DNA from: Klebsiella huaxiensis
Lineage (GTDB): Bacteria; Pseudomonadota; Gammaproteobacteria; Enterobacterales; Enterobacteriaceae
Direction of reading: 5' to 3'
Assembly (NCBI RefSeq): GCF_003261575.2
Contig: NZ_CP036175.1
Coordinates: 1,922,001-1,986,000 of the forward strand
DNA: 64,000 bases
Part shown: piece after piece, positions 37,653 through 45,247 of the stretch
Position numbering within the stretch: position 1 is the first letter of the stretch
Layout: each line of letters starts with the position of its first letter
Notes under the pieces: model-generated
The model's input: only the letters and a program-made list of their open reading frames with translations
The model's database searches: none
Told to the model about the DNA's origin: nothing
Translations under genes and position numbers: made by a program

Positions 37653-37697
37653 GCTCAATCGATGAAGCTCATGTTGCGCTAGCTTCATCGATTGAGC
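37653..37697. promoter_or_regulatory. 17-bp perfect inverted repeat, candidate RbtR operator
   Basis: GCTCAATCGATGAAGCT (37653-37669) is repeated exactly in reverse complement at 37681-37697, with an 11-base spacer. Each arm holds a central ATCGAT; their centres are 29 bases apart. It lies between divergent rbtD and rbtR, 48 bases before the rbtR start, and fits a pair of LacI-family half-operators or two operators. Regulation of rbt by RbtR is known in Klebsiella; assignment to this site is inferred. Confidence 0.7.
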
Positions 37698-37745
37698 AAG
37701 TGGGGAAATTAACGGCGAAATGAATTTGTGACGCAAGTTGGGAAA

Positions 37746-38747
37746 ATGAAGAAAATCACGATTTACGACCTGGCGGAGCTATCCGGCGTGTCGGCGAGCG
37801 CGGTAAGCGCCATCCTTAACGGTAACTGGAAAAAGCGCCGCATCAGCGCAAAGCTTGCCGAAAAGGTAACGCGGATTGCCGAAGAGCAGGGCTATGCAAT
37901 TAACCGCCAGGCCAGCATGCTGCGCAGTAAAAAATCGCACGTCATCGGCATGATTATCCCCAAATACGATAACCGCTATTTCGGGTCGGTCGCCGAGCTT
38001 TTTGAAGAGATGGCCCGCGAGCGCGGCCTGCTGCCGATTATTACCTGCACCCGTCGTAGCCCGGAACTGGAAATTGAAGCGGTAAAAGCGATGCTCTCCT
38101 GGCAGGTGGATTGGGTGGTAGCGACCGGGGCGACCAACCCGGACAAAATTACCGCTTTATGTCAGCAGGCGGGGGTGCCAACCGTCAACCTTGACCTGCC
38201 TGGGTCTATCGCGCCCTCGGTGATTTCGGATAACTACGGTGGCGCGAAAGCGCTGACCCACAAGATCCTGGCTAACAGCGTCCGCCGGCGGGGGGAGCTG
38301 GCGCCGCTGACCTTTATCGGTGGGCGTAGTAGCGACCATAACACCAGCGAGCGTTTACGCGGTTTTCACGATGCGCACCGCGAGCTGGGGCTGAACGTGC
38401 CGCAGGCGAATATTCTTGCTCCCGGTTATTCAAAGGGAAAAGTCGAGGCCTGCCTGCAAGAGCGGTTTGGCTCGACTGATATTCCTTTGCAGGGGCTGTT
38501 CGTCAACTCGACTATTTCGCTGGAAGGGGTGGTGCGATGGTTGTCGCAGGCGGGGCTCACCGGTAGCGGTCAGCCGCCAATGGGCTGCTTTGACTGGGAC
38601 CCGTTTGTCTACATGTTGGGGCACGATATCGATATGGTGCAGCAGGACGTACCGGCGATGCTGGAGGCGGTATTTAGCATTATCGATTCTGGCGATACCA
38701 ACCAGCAGCGGATTGAGATCCCGCCGCTGTTGATGAGCAGTTGCTGA
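37746..38747 (+). CDS. rbtR: RbtR, LacI-family repressor of the ribitol operon
   Basis: LacI-type regulator of 333 residues with an N-terminal helix-turn-helix (ITIYDLAELSGVSASAVSAI), a hinge region and a periplasmic-binding-protein-like effector domain (HVIGMIIPKYDNRYFGSV onward). The ATG at 37746 follows TTGGGAAA; an in-frame GTG lies six codons upstream at 37728. It is divergent from rbtD-rbtK and ends 14 bases from the end of convergent dalR. By location and family it is the ribitol operon repressor. Confidence 0.9.
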   Translation: MKKITIYDLAELSGVSASAVSAILNGNWKKRRISAKLAEKVTRIAEEQGYAINRQASMLRSKKSHVIGMIIPKYDNRYFGSVAELFEEMARERGLLPIITCTRRSPELEIEAVKAMLSWQVDWVVATGATNPDKITALCQQAGVPTVNLDLPGSIAPSVISDNYGGAKALTHKILANSVRRRGELAPLTFIGGRSSDHNTSERLRGFHDAHRELGLNVPQANILAPGYSKGKVEACLQERFGSTDIPLQGLFVNSTISLEGVVRWLSQAGLTGSGQPPMGCFDWDPFVYMLGHDIDMVQQDVPAMLEAVFSIIDSGDTNQQRIEIPPLLMSSC

Positions 38748-38761
38748 TTCGGCTGTTAACG

Positions 38762-39703
38762 TTAGCGCGTCAGCAGCCAGCGGGCGGTGTGTTCATCGGT
38801 CACCAGGCCGTTGATCCAGCCGCCCTTAAGCGCCGCCAGGATAGCCGGGCGTTTGTATTCGCCACACGCCACCGCGATACGTGGACACTGGTTCTGGCGG
38901 ATATCGTAGCTGGTGATCATTCTGTTGATTTCGCTGTCGACCACACCGCCTTCGGCATCGATAAAGCGCCCCATGATCTCGCCGATCCCGCCTTGCGCGG
39001 TCACCTCATCCATCTGCGCCTGATTGATAAAGCCATCTTTAAATATCGGGCTTTGCGTACCTAATGGTCCAATCCCCACAAAAATAACGTCTGCCTGGCG
39101 GGCGACGTCACAAACGCTGCGGAACAGTCGGCTGGTGCACCACATATCGTACTCCTCCTGGGTCTGCGCATAGCGCGGCGCGGGCCACTGATAGTACTTC
39201 GCCTTAATTTTGCTGGTCAGCAGCAGAGGGACGTCATCGTAATAGTTACATTGACCATCGGCGTCCATGGCGCTGATGAGCGCGACGCAGCGGGTATTTA
39301 AGCTATCGAAGTCGATGCGCTGTAGCGTTTTTTTCAGGGTCAGGCCGGAACCCAGGCCGATGATTTTCTCTTTATCATCCTGTAAATAGCGAGCCATCAG
39401 CTGGTAGCAGCCAAATGACACGCTATCCAGCGTACTTTCTTCGCTAAAGGCGGGCACGATATTGCATTCGATAAGTTGGTACTTTTCCTGCAGTAATTGC
39501 GCGTAATCGAGGCAATTTGCTACCGGATGGTGCAAACTAATCGATACAATCCCTTCTTCTTTTGCCGCCGCAATCAACCGCTGCACCACTGGCCTTGAAG
39601 TACCAAGCTGACTGGCGATTTCGCTCTGGTTTTGTCCGGCGATGTAGTACATCCATGCGGCGCGGACCTTCTGATCCAGCCGGATATCATCTTCTTTACT
39701 CAT
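38762..39703 (-). CDS. dalR: DalR, SorC-family regulator of the D-arabinitol operon
   Basis: Regulator of 313 residues. The N-terminal helix-turn-helix region (WMYYIAGQNQSEIASQLGTSRPVVQRLI) and a sugar-binding C-terminal domain (GLGSGLTLKKTLQ, ADVIFVGIGPLG) are those of the SorC/DeoR-like family. The ATG at 39703 follows CAGGAAAC; the frame is open nine codons further without a ribosome site. It is divergent from dalD, so it is the expected repressor of dalDKT, induced by D-arabinitol in Klebsiella. Confidence 0.9.
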   Translation of the reverse strand: MSKEDDIRLDQKVRAAWMYYIAGQNQSEIASQLGTSRPVVQRLIAAAKEEGIVSISLHHPVANCLDYAQLLQEKYQLIECNIVPAFSEESTLDSVSFGCYQLMARYLQDDKEKIIGLGSGLTLKKTLQRIDFDSLNTRCVALISAMDADGQCNYYDDVPLLLTSKIKAKYYQWPAPRYAQTQEEYDMWCTSRLFRSVCDVARQADVIFVGIGPLGTQSPIFKDGFINQAQMDEVTAQGGIGEIMGRFIDAEGGVVDSEINRMITSYDIRQNQCPRIAVACGEYKRPAILAALKGGWINGLVTDEHTARWLLTR

Positions 39704-39802
39704 GGTTTCCTGCCCTAAGTTTCTGGCCACAGCGAAAAATTCGCCTGGCGAATAACCGCATTCTGGCTGCGGTCGGGATAACTGGCAAGCTTTTGCTCTT
39801 TT

Positions 39803-39874
39803 TTGGTCATTTGTAATTTTATTGGGTAATTGCTCTTTTGTGATCTATAGCTCTTATTTGGGTCAAATGATCAA
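39803..39874. promoter_or_regulatory. Candidate DalR operator pair in the dalR-dalD control region
   Basis: TTGGTCATTTG (39803-39813) and CAAATGATCAA (39864-39874) are inverted copies with one mismatch. A TGTGA half-site resembling CRP sites lies at 39839-39843, and TTGCTCTTTT is directly repeated between (near 39793 and 39830). These fit a catabolite-controlled, DalR-regulated promoter but are unproven. Confidence 0.4.
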
Positions 39875-39909
39875 TTACAGTGACCCCATCAACTCAAGGA
39901 GAGCAGAAC

Positions 39910-41277
39910 ATGAACAATCAATTCACATGGCTTCACATTGGTCTGGGTTCTTTTCATCGCGCACATCAGGCGTGGTATCTGCATCGTCTGATTGCCTCCG
40001 GGGATAAGCGCTGGCACATCGCGGCGGGGAATATTCGCAACGATGCTGAGCAGGTCGTTCAGGCTCTGACGGCGCAGGGTGGGCGCTACGTGCTGGAAAC
40101 CGTGAGCCCGGAAGGGGAGCGCGAATATGAAGAAATCACCTCCATTCAAAAACTGTTGCCGTGGCAGGCCGGGTTGCAGCCGCTGATTAACGAAGGGGCA
40201 AATCCGCAGACTAAAGTTATCGCCTTCACCGTGACGGAAGGGGGGTATTACCTGAACACCAGCCATAAACTGGAAACCAACAACCCCGATTTAATCGCCG
40301 ACCTTAAGGGCGATTGCAAAACCATTTACGGCACCATCGCGCGGATTCTGGAAAAACGCATGGCGGACAACGCCGGACCTCTCACTCTGCTGAACTGCGA
40401 TAATGTGCGCCACAACGGCGAGCGTTTCCACGATGGTATGGTTGAGTTTCTGCAGCTCACCGGCAAACAGGCGGTGATCGACTGGATGGCCGCTAATACT
40501 ACCTGCCCGAACACCATGGTGGACCGCATCACTCCGCGTCCGGCGGCGGATCTGCCTGCGCGCATCAAAGCGCAAACCGGTATTGATGATAAAGCGCCGG
40601 TGATGGGCGAGACCTTTATCCAGTGGGTGGTGGAAAACAACTTCCGCGATGAACGCCCGAACCTGGAAGCGGTTGGCGTGGAGATGGTTGAGTCGGTTAT
40701 CCCTTATGAAGAGGCGAAAATCCGCATTCTGAACTCTTCGCATAGCTGCATTGCATGGGCAGGAACGTTAATCGGCCAGCAGTATATTCATGAAAGCACG
40801 CTGACCGATTTTATCTATGCCATTGCTGATCGCTACGTCACGGAAGATGTGATCCCATGTCTCGGCGATAACGGCATTGATTTACCGACCTATCGCGATG
40901 TGGTGCTCAAGCGCTTTACCAACCCGTACATCCAGGACACTAACCAGCGCGTCGCTGCCGATGGCTTCTCGAAAATTCCGGCAATGATCGCACCAACTCT
41001 GCAGGAGTGCTACCAGCGCGGCGTCCGCCCGGAAGCGACCGCCATGCTGCCCGCGCTGTTCTTCGTCTTTATGGAGCAGTGGCACAAGGGAACCCTGCCG
41101 TATCAGTACCAGGACGGCATCCTCGACGCTCAGGCGGTGCATGAAATGTTTGAAGCTAGCGATCCGGTAGCGCTTTACGCCCGCGATAAAGCCCTGTTTG
41201 GCGCACTGGCCGATAACGCTGACTTCCTGGCGCTGATGCGTGAGAAGGTCGCCGCAGTTTACTCGCTGATTAAATAA
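39910..41277 (+). CDS. dalD: D-arabinitol 4-dehydrogenase
   Basis: Long-chain polyol dehydrogenase (mannitol dehydrogenase family) of 455 residues, the same length as the Klebsiella enzyme. It oxidises D-arabinitol to D-xylulose with NAD. The N-terminal Rossmann part starts LHIGLGSFHRAHQAWYL, and the family active-site helix carries KIRILNSSHSCIAW. AAGGAGAG precedes the ATG at 39910. First gene of dalD-dalK-dalT; dalK follows after 9 bases. Substrate assignment rests on match and operon context. Confidence 0.95.
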   Translation: MNNQFTWLHIGLGSFHRAHQAWYLHRLIASGDKRWHIAAGNIRNDAEQVVQALTAQGGRYVLETVSPEGEREYEEITSIQKLLPWQAGLQPLINEGANPQTKVIAFTVTEGGYYLNTSHKLETNNPDLIADLKGDCKTIYGTIARILEKRMADNAGPLTLLNCDNVRHNGERFHDGMVEFLQLTGKQAVIDWMAANTTCPNTMVDRITPRPAADLPARIKAQTGIDDKAPVMGETFIQWVVENNFRDERPNLEAVGVEMVESVIPYEEAKIRILNSSHSCIAWAGTLIGQQYIHESTLTDFIYAIADRYVTEDVIPCLGDNGIDLPTYRDVVLKRFTNPYIQDTNQRVAADGFSKIPAMIAPTLQECYQRGVRPEATAMLPALFFVFMEQWHKGTLPYQYQDGILDAQAVHEMFEASDPVALYARDKALFGALADNADFLALMREKVAAVYSLIK

Positions 41278-41286
41278 GAGGTGGCT

Positions 41287-42750
41287 ATGTATCTGGGTAT
41301 CGATCTCGGCACATCGGAAGTCAAAGCGCTGGTCATTGATGAAAACAATGAGGTTATCGCCAGCCATAGCGCGCCGCTGAGTATTCAGCGGCCCCATCCG
41401 CACTGGTCAGAACAATCGCCGCAATCCTGGTGGGAAGCGACGGAGTACCTGATGACCACGCTGCGGGAAAAATGCGCCCAGCACTGGCCGGCAATCAAAG
41501 CCATTGGCCTTTCCGGGCAGATGCACGGCGCAGTGCTGCTGGATGCGGCAGGGGAGGTGATTCGCCCGGCAATTCTGTGGAACGACACCCGCTGCGCTGA
41601 GGAGTGCGCAGAGCTGGAAGAGATGGCGCCGGAGCTGCATCAGGTGGCGGGGAATCTGGCAATGCCGGGCTTCACCGCGCCGAAGCTGCTGTGGGTACGC
41701 CGTCACGAACCGCAAAACTTTAAACGGACCGCCACGGTGCTGCTGCCGAAAGATTATCTGCGCTACCAGATGACCGGGAAGAAAGTCTCCGATATGTCGG
41801 ATGCCGCCGGGACGCTGTGGCTGGACGTGGCGAAACGCGACTGGTCCGACTCGTTGCTGGATAAATGCGGGTTGTCGCGCAGCCATATGCCGTCGCTGGT
41901 TGAAGGCTGCGAGGTTTCCGCCACGCTCGATCCGCAGGTAGCCAAACGCTGGGGGCTGAACGCTTCGGTGGTGGTTGCCGGTGGCGGCGGTGATAACGCG
42001 GTGAGCGCCATTGGCGTCGGTGCGGTCTCGCCGGGGGATGCGTTTATTTCGCTCGGCACATCCGGAGTACTGTTTGTGGTGACCGACGCCTATCGTCCGG
42101 CCCCGCAGTCGGCGGTACACGCGTTCTGCCACGTTCTGCCGAATCTGTGGCATCAGATGAGCGTGATGCTCAGCGCTGCCAGCTGTTTGCAGTGGTTCTG
42201 TCGCCTGACCGGCACCACGGAAGTGGCGTTGCTGGAGGAGATTGCTGAATTAAGTGCTGAAGAGAAAGCCAATGCGCCGTTCTTCTTGCCTTATCTCTCC
42301 GGAGAACGCACGCCGCACAACGACCCTGAAGCGCGCGGTATGTTCTGGGGAATGACCCATTCCAGCCTGCGCGCCCAGCTTGGCTACGCGGTGCTCGAAG
42401 GGGTGAGTTTTGGCATTAACGATGGCCTGCGGGTGCTGAAAGAGAGCGGCACGCAGATCGATCAATGTTCGCTGGTTGGCGGTGGCGCCCGCAGCCCGTT
42501 CTGGGCGCAACTGCTGGCCGATATTCTCGACATGCCGGTGGTGACCCACAAAGGCGGGGAGACCGGCGGCGCACTGGGCGCGGCACGACTGGCCTGCCTG
42601 GCGGCAGGGAAGCCCATCGCCGCCGTGTGTGAAAAACCAGAAGTCTGGCAGACCTGGCAGGCGGACCCGGTTCGTCATCAAACTCTGATGCAACGTTACG
42701 TGCAGTTTAACGCTCTGTATTTAAACGACCTGAACTTCCGTCAGCACTAA
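41287..42750 (+). CDS. dalK: D-xylulokinase
   Basis: FGGY-family kinase of 487 residues that phosphorylates D-xylulose to D-xylulose 5-phosphate for the pentose phosphate pathway. Motifs are YLGIDLGTSEVKALVID, GLSGQMHGAVLLD (xylulokinase substrate loop), ILWNDTRC and SLVGGGARSPFWAQLLADI. The ATG at 41287 sits after GAGGTGG; a GTG two codons upstream is in frame. It follows dalD by 9 bases and precedes dalT, with a stable hairpin in between. Confidence 0.95.
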   Translation: MYLGIDLGTSEVKALVIDENNEVIASHSAPLSIQRPHPHWSEQSPQSWWEATEYLMTTLREKCAQHWPAIKAIGLSGQMHGAVLLDAAGEVIRPAILWNDTRCAEECAELEEMAPELHQVAGNLAMPGFTAPKLLWVRRHEPQNFKRTATVLLPKDYLRYQMTGKKVSDMSDAAGTLWLDVAKRDWSDSLLDKCGLSRSHMPSLVEGCEVSATLDPQVAKRWGLNASVVVAGGGGDNAVSAIGVGAVSPGDAFISLGTSGVLFVVTDAYRPAPQSAVHAFCHVLPNLWHQMSVMLSAASCLQWFCRLTGTTEVALLEEIAELSAEEKANAPFFLPYLSGERTPHNDPEARGMFWGMTHSSLRAQLGYAVLEGVSFGINDGLRVLKESGTQIDQCSLVGGGARSPFWAQLLADILDMPVVTHKGGETGGALGAARLACLAAGKPIAAVCEKPEVWQTWQADPVRHQTLMQRYVQFNALYLNDLNFRQH

Positions 42751-42773
42751 TTTTAAAAACATACCCTAAAAAT

Positions 42774-42802
42774 GGCCCTCCGGTGAACTCCCCGGAGAGG
42801 CC
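42774..42802 (+). other. Intercistronic hairpin between dalK and dalT
   Basis: GGCCCTCCGG and CCGGAGAGGCC pair over about 10 bp with one bulge around a 7-base loop. There is no T-run, so it is more likely an RNA stability or attenuation element that sets dalT levels than a full terminator. Confidence 0.5.
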
Positions 42803-42828
42803 TCCTGTACCCTGAAAACGAGGTCATT

Positions 42829-44106
42829 ATGTCCGTAAATAATAAACAGTGGCTCGGTTTACCCCTGAACCTGTTCTGGGGATACATCGCCATCGCCGTG
42901 TTTATGACCGGTGACGGTTTCGAACTGGCATTCCTGTCGCATTACATTACAGAGTTAGGATTCTCTCCGGCTCAGGCCTCATTTGCCTTTACCCTTTATG
43001 GATTGGCCGCAGCGCTATCAGCGTGGATTTCCGGCGTCGTAGCGGAAATTATCACCCCGCTAAAGACCATGATGATTGGCTTCGTACTGTGGTGCGTATT
43101 CCACGTACTGTTCCTGGTTTTCGGCCTTGGACACGCCAACTACCCGCTGATTCTGCTGTTTTACGGCATTCGTGGCTTCGCGTATCCGCTGTTCCTCTAC
43201 TCGTTTATCGTCGCCATTATCCATAACGTCAAAAGCGACAGCGCCAGTTCGGCCATCGGTTGGTTCTGGGCAGTTTACTCTGTCGGTATCGGCGTTTTCG
43301 GCAGCTATATTCCGAGTTTTACCATCCCGCATATCGGCGAGCTGGGGACATTGTGGCTGGCGCTGGCTTTCTGCGTCACTGGTGGGATTATTGCGCTGGT
43401 CTCTTTGCGCAATATTCAAACTCCACACCATATGCAAAATTTGACCACTCGTGAGAAGTTTTCCGAGCTGGGACGCGCGGCGACGCTGCTCTATACCAAC
43501 CGCAATATTATGTTGTCCAGCATGGTGCGTATCATCAATACGCTGTCATTGTTTGGCTTTGCGGTAATCATGCCGATGATGTTTGTCGATGAGCTGGGTT
43601 TCACCACTTCTGAATGGTTGCAGGTGTGGGCCGTCTTCTTCTTCACCACCATTTTCTCCAACGTACTGTGGGGGATTTTGGGCGAAAAACTGGGCTGGAT
43701 GAAAGTGGTGCGCTGGTTCGGCTGCGTCGGTATGGCGCTTTCCAGCTTGGCGTTTTATTACATTCCGCAGCACTTCGGGCATAACTTTGCTATGGCGATG
43801 ATTCCGGCTATCGCCCTGGGGATCTTTGTCGCCGCTTTCGTTCCGCTGGCTGCCGTATTCCCGGCGCTGGAGCCCAAGCACAAAGGTGCGGCGATTTCGG
43901 TGTATAACCTGTCTGCGGGGATGTCGAACTTTCTCGCACCGGCGATTGCGGTGATACTGCTGCCGTTCTTCAGCACTATCGGGGTGGTCATCGCCTATAC
44001 CGCGCTGTACGTGGTGGCCTTTTTCCTTTGTGCGTTTATTCGCGTCGAGCAACCGGGATTTTCCCACAAGGAAGCGCCCGCCAGCGAGCAGGTTGAGTTC
44101 TCTTAA
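42829..44106 (+). CDS. dalT: DalT, D-arabinitol transporter (MFS)
   Basis: Inner-membrane major facilitator transporter of 425 residues with about 12 hydrophobic segments, matching the Klebsiella pentitol permeases DalT and RbtT. It imports D-arabinitol by proton symport. Position after dalDK makes dalT the better name. Since no rbtT is present, it may also be the only pentitol importer here. ACGAGG lies upstream of the ATG. A 10-bp hairpin follows 13 bases after the stop. Confidence 0.93.
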   Translation: MSVNNKQWLGLPLNLFWGYIAIAVFMTGDGFELAFLSHYITELGFSPAQASFAFTLYGLAAALSAWISGVVAEIITPLKTMMIGFVLWCVFHVLFLVFGLGHANYPLILLFYGIRGFAYPLFLYSFIVAIIHNVKSDSASSAIGWFWAVYSVGIGVFGSYIPSFTIPHIGELGTLWLALAFCVTGGIIALVSLRNIQTPHHMQNLTTREKFSELGRAATLLYTNRNIMLSSMVRIINTLSLFGFAVIMPMMFVDELGFTTSEWLQVWAVFFFTTIFSNVLWGILGEKLGWMKVVRWFGCVGMALSSLAFYYIPQHFGHNFAMAMIPAIALGIFVAAFVPLAAVFPALEPKHKGAAISVYNLSAGMSNFLAPAIAVILLPFFSTIGVVIAYTALYVVAFFLCAFIRVEQPGFSHKEAPASEQVEFS

Positions 44107-44119
44107 GGTGATGTGGCTG

Positions 44120-44146
44120 GGCTGGTATGTATGATTCATGCCAGCC
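44120..44146 (+). other. Hairpin between dalT and HAD gene
   Basis: GGCTGGTATG and CATGCCAGCC pair over 10 bp (one G-T) with a 7-base loop. Only a short TTAA follows, so termination would be weak; read-through into the HAD gene is plausible. Confidence 0.5.
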
Positions 44147-44161
44147 TTAATGAGGTGGATA

Positions 44162-44824
44162 ATGAGTATTAAAGCAGTTATTTTTGACATGGATGGCGTG
44201 ATTATTGATTCCGAAACCCTGTGGCGACAGGCGCAAATTGAAGCGCTGGCGCAGTGGGGGGCAACGGTAAGTATCGATGAGTGTGAAACGCTGACCAAAG
44301 GTAAACGCCTTGATGACATTGTGCGCACCTGGTGCCGACATTGTCGGCTTGACGTTGCGCCAAAGCAGCTCGAAGCAGCCATATTGCAGCGAATTACCGA
44401 CCTGATTGCCGCCGAAGGTGAGCCGATGAACGGTGTGCATGAAACGTTGAGCTATTTTCGCCAGCTTGGCTATCACATTGCGCTCGCCACCTCATCATCC
44501 CATCAGGTTATTTCCGCAGTACTGAACAAACTCTCCCTTTGGCACTATTTTGACGTGGTTTCCAGTGCGGATGATGAGGAATGCGGCAAACCTCATCCGG
44601 CGGTTTACTTGTCAACGCTGCGCAAGCTCAACCTCAACGCCAGTCAGTGCCTGGTGATTGAAGATAGCTTTAACGGTTTTAGCGCCGCTCAGGCAGCAAA
44701 TATCCCCACTATCGTTATCGCCGAAGATTGCCTGCATGGTCGTTTTCAGGCCGCCGCCGGTCGCTATCGGGCGTTACCTGAACTGCTGGAAGCTCTTTCT
44801 GTAGAGCCAGAGGCGGCGGTATAA
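44162..44824 (+). CDS. HAD-superfamily sugar-phosphatase-like hydrolase
   Basis: Protein of 220 residues, subfamily IA haloacid dehalogenase. The four motifs are present: FDMDGV with nucleophile Asp9 and Asp11, the Ser-rich motif LATSSS, the Lys motif GKPHPAVY, and VIEDSFNGFSAA. It resembles HxpB (YniC)-type sugar phosphatases. The ATG at 44162 follows TGAGGTGG. It lies 55 bases after dalT and may be co-expressed, perhaps clearing a dead-end phosphorylated pentitol or pentose; this link is inference. Confidence 0.85.
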   Translation: MSIKAVIFDMDGVIIDSETLWRQAQIEALAQWGATVSIDECETLTKGKRLDDIVRTWCRHCRLDVAPKQLEAAILQRITDLIAAEGEPMNGVHETLSYFRQLGYHIALATSSSHQVISAVLNKLSLWHYFDVVSSADDEECGKPHPAVYLSTLRKLNLNASQCLVIEDSFNGFSAAQAANIPTIVIAEDCLHGRFQAAAGRYRALPELLEALSVEPEAAV

Positions 44825-44835
44825 GTCAGTAATTT

Positions 44836-44892
44836 GTGAGCGCAGAAAGTTTCAGGATGTACCCGGTCGGTTAATCTCTTTTCTGCGCTCAC
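44836..44892. repeat. 13-bp perfect inverted repeat after HAD gene
   Basis: GTGAGCGCAGAAA (44836-44848) is repeated exactly in reverse complement as TTTCTGCGCTCAC (44880-44892), with 31 bases between. A CTCCTCTTTTC tract follows. It may end the dal transcript or be a regulatory site; the loop is long for an intrinsic terminator. Confidence 0.55.
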
Positions 44893-45040
44893 GCTCCTCT
44901 TTTCATCATGCCGATCGCCCTCACATTTCGCTCTTCTTTTGTGAAAACAATCACGTCCTGTCGTGCCAATGCCCAAATTTAATCTCTTGCTTAGCGGTGA
45001 TTGTCCGAGGCACTGCTGCGTATTTGTGCTTAGATTAGAT

Positions 45041-45059
45041 ATTGAAACGTTTTTTCAAT
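45041..45059. promoter_or_regulatory. Cra-like palindrome upstream of the enolase-ABC operon
   Basis: ATTGAAACGTTTTTTCAAT is a palindrome (7-bp arms, 5-base centre). Its left part matches the Cra (FruR) consensus RSTGAAWCSNTHHW at all but one position. It lies 189 bases before the enolase-superfamily gene, on the far side of the ERIC element. Another LacI-type regulator could use the same site. Confidence 0.4.
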
Positions 45060-45088
45060 AATGTGAAACCACTTTGCCGATTTTCGTC

Positions 45089-45215
45089 TATACCCTAAAT
45101 AATTCGAGTTGCAGGAAGGCGGCGACGCAGTGAGTCCCCGGGAGCTTACTCCAGTAAGTGACTGGGGTGAGCGAGGAAAGCCAACGCACAAGCAACTTGA
45201 AGTATGACGGGTATA
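45089..45215 (+). repeat. ERIC element, full-length (127 bp)
   Basis: An intact enterobacterial repetitive intergenic consensus element. The ends TATACCCTAAATAATTCGAG and TTGAAGTATGACGGGTATA are inverted, and the centre carries GGGAGCTTACT and AGTAAGTGACTGGGGTGAGC, the familiar ERIC core. Length is exactly 127 bases. It lies 32 bases before the enolase-superfamily start, so it forms the 5' leader of that operon. Confidence 0.95.
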
Positions 45216-45247
45216 TAGATCGGGTTTGGCTGCGATAAGGACTGATA

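Noticed and set aside
45089..45215. Inverted-repeat element as an insertion sequence or transposon
   Set aside because: Length, ends and core are those of a non-coding ERIC element; there is no transposase and no target duplication was seen.
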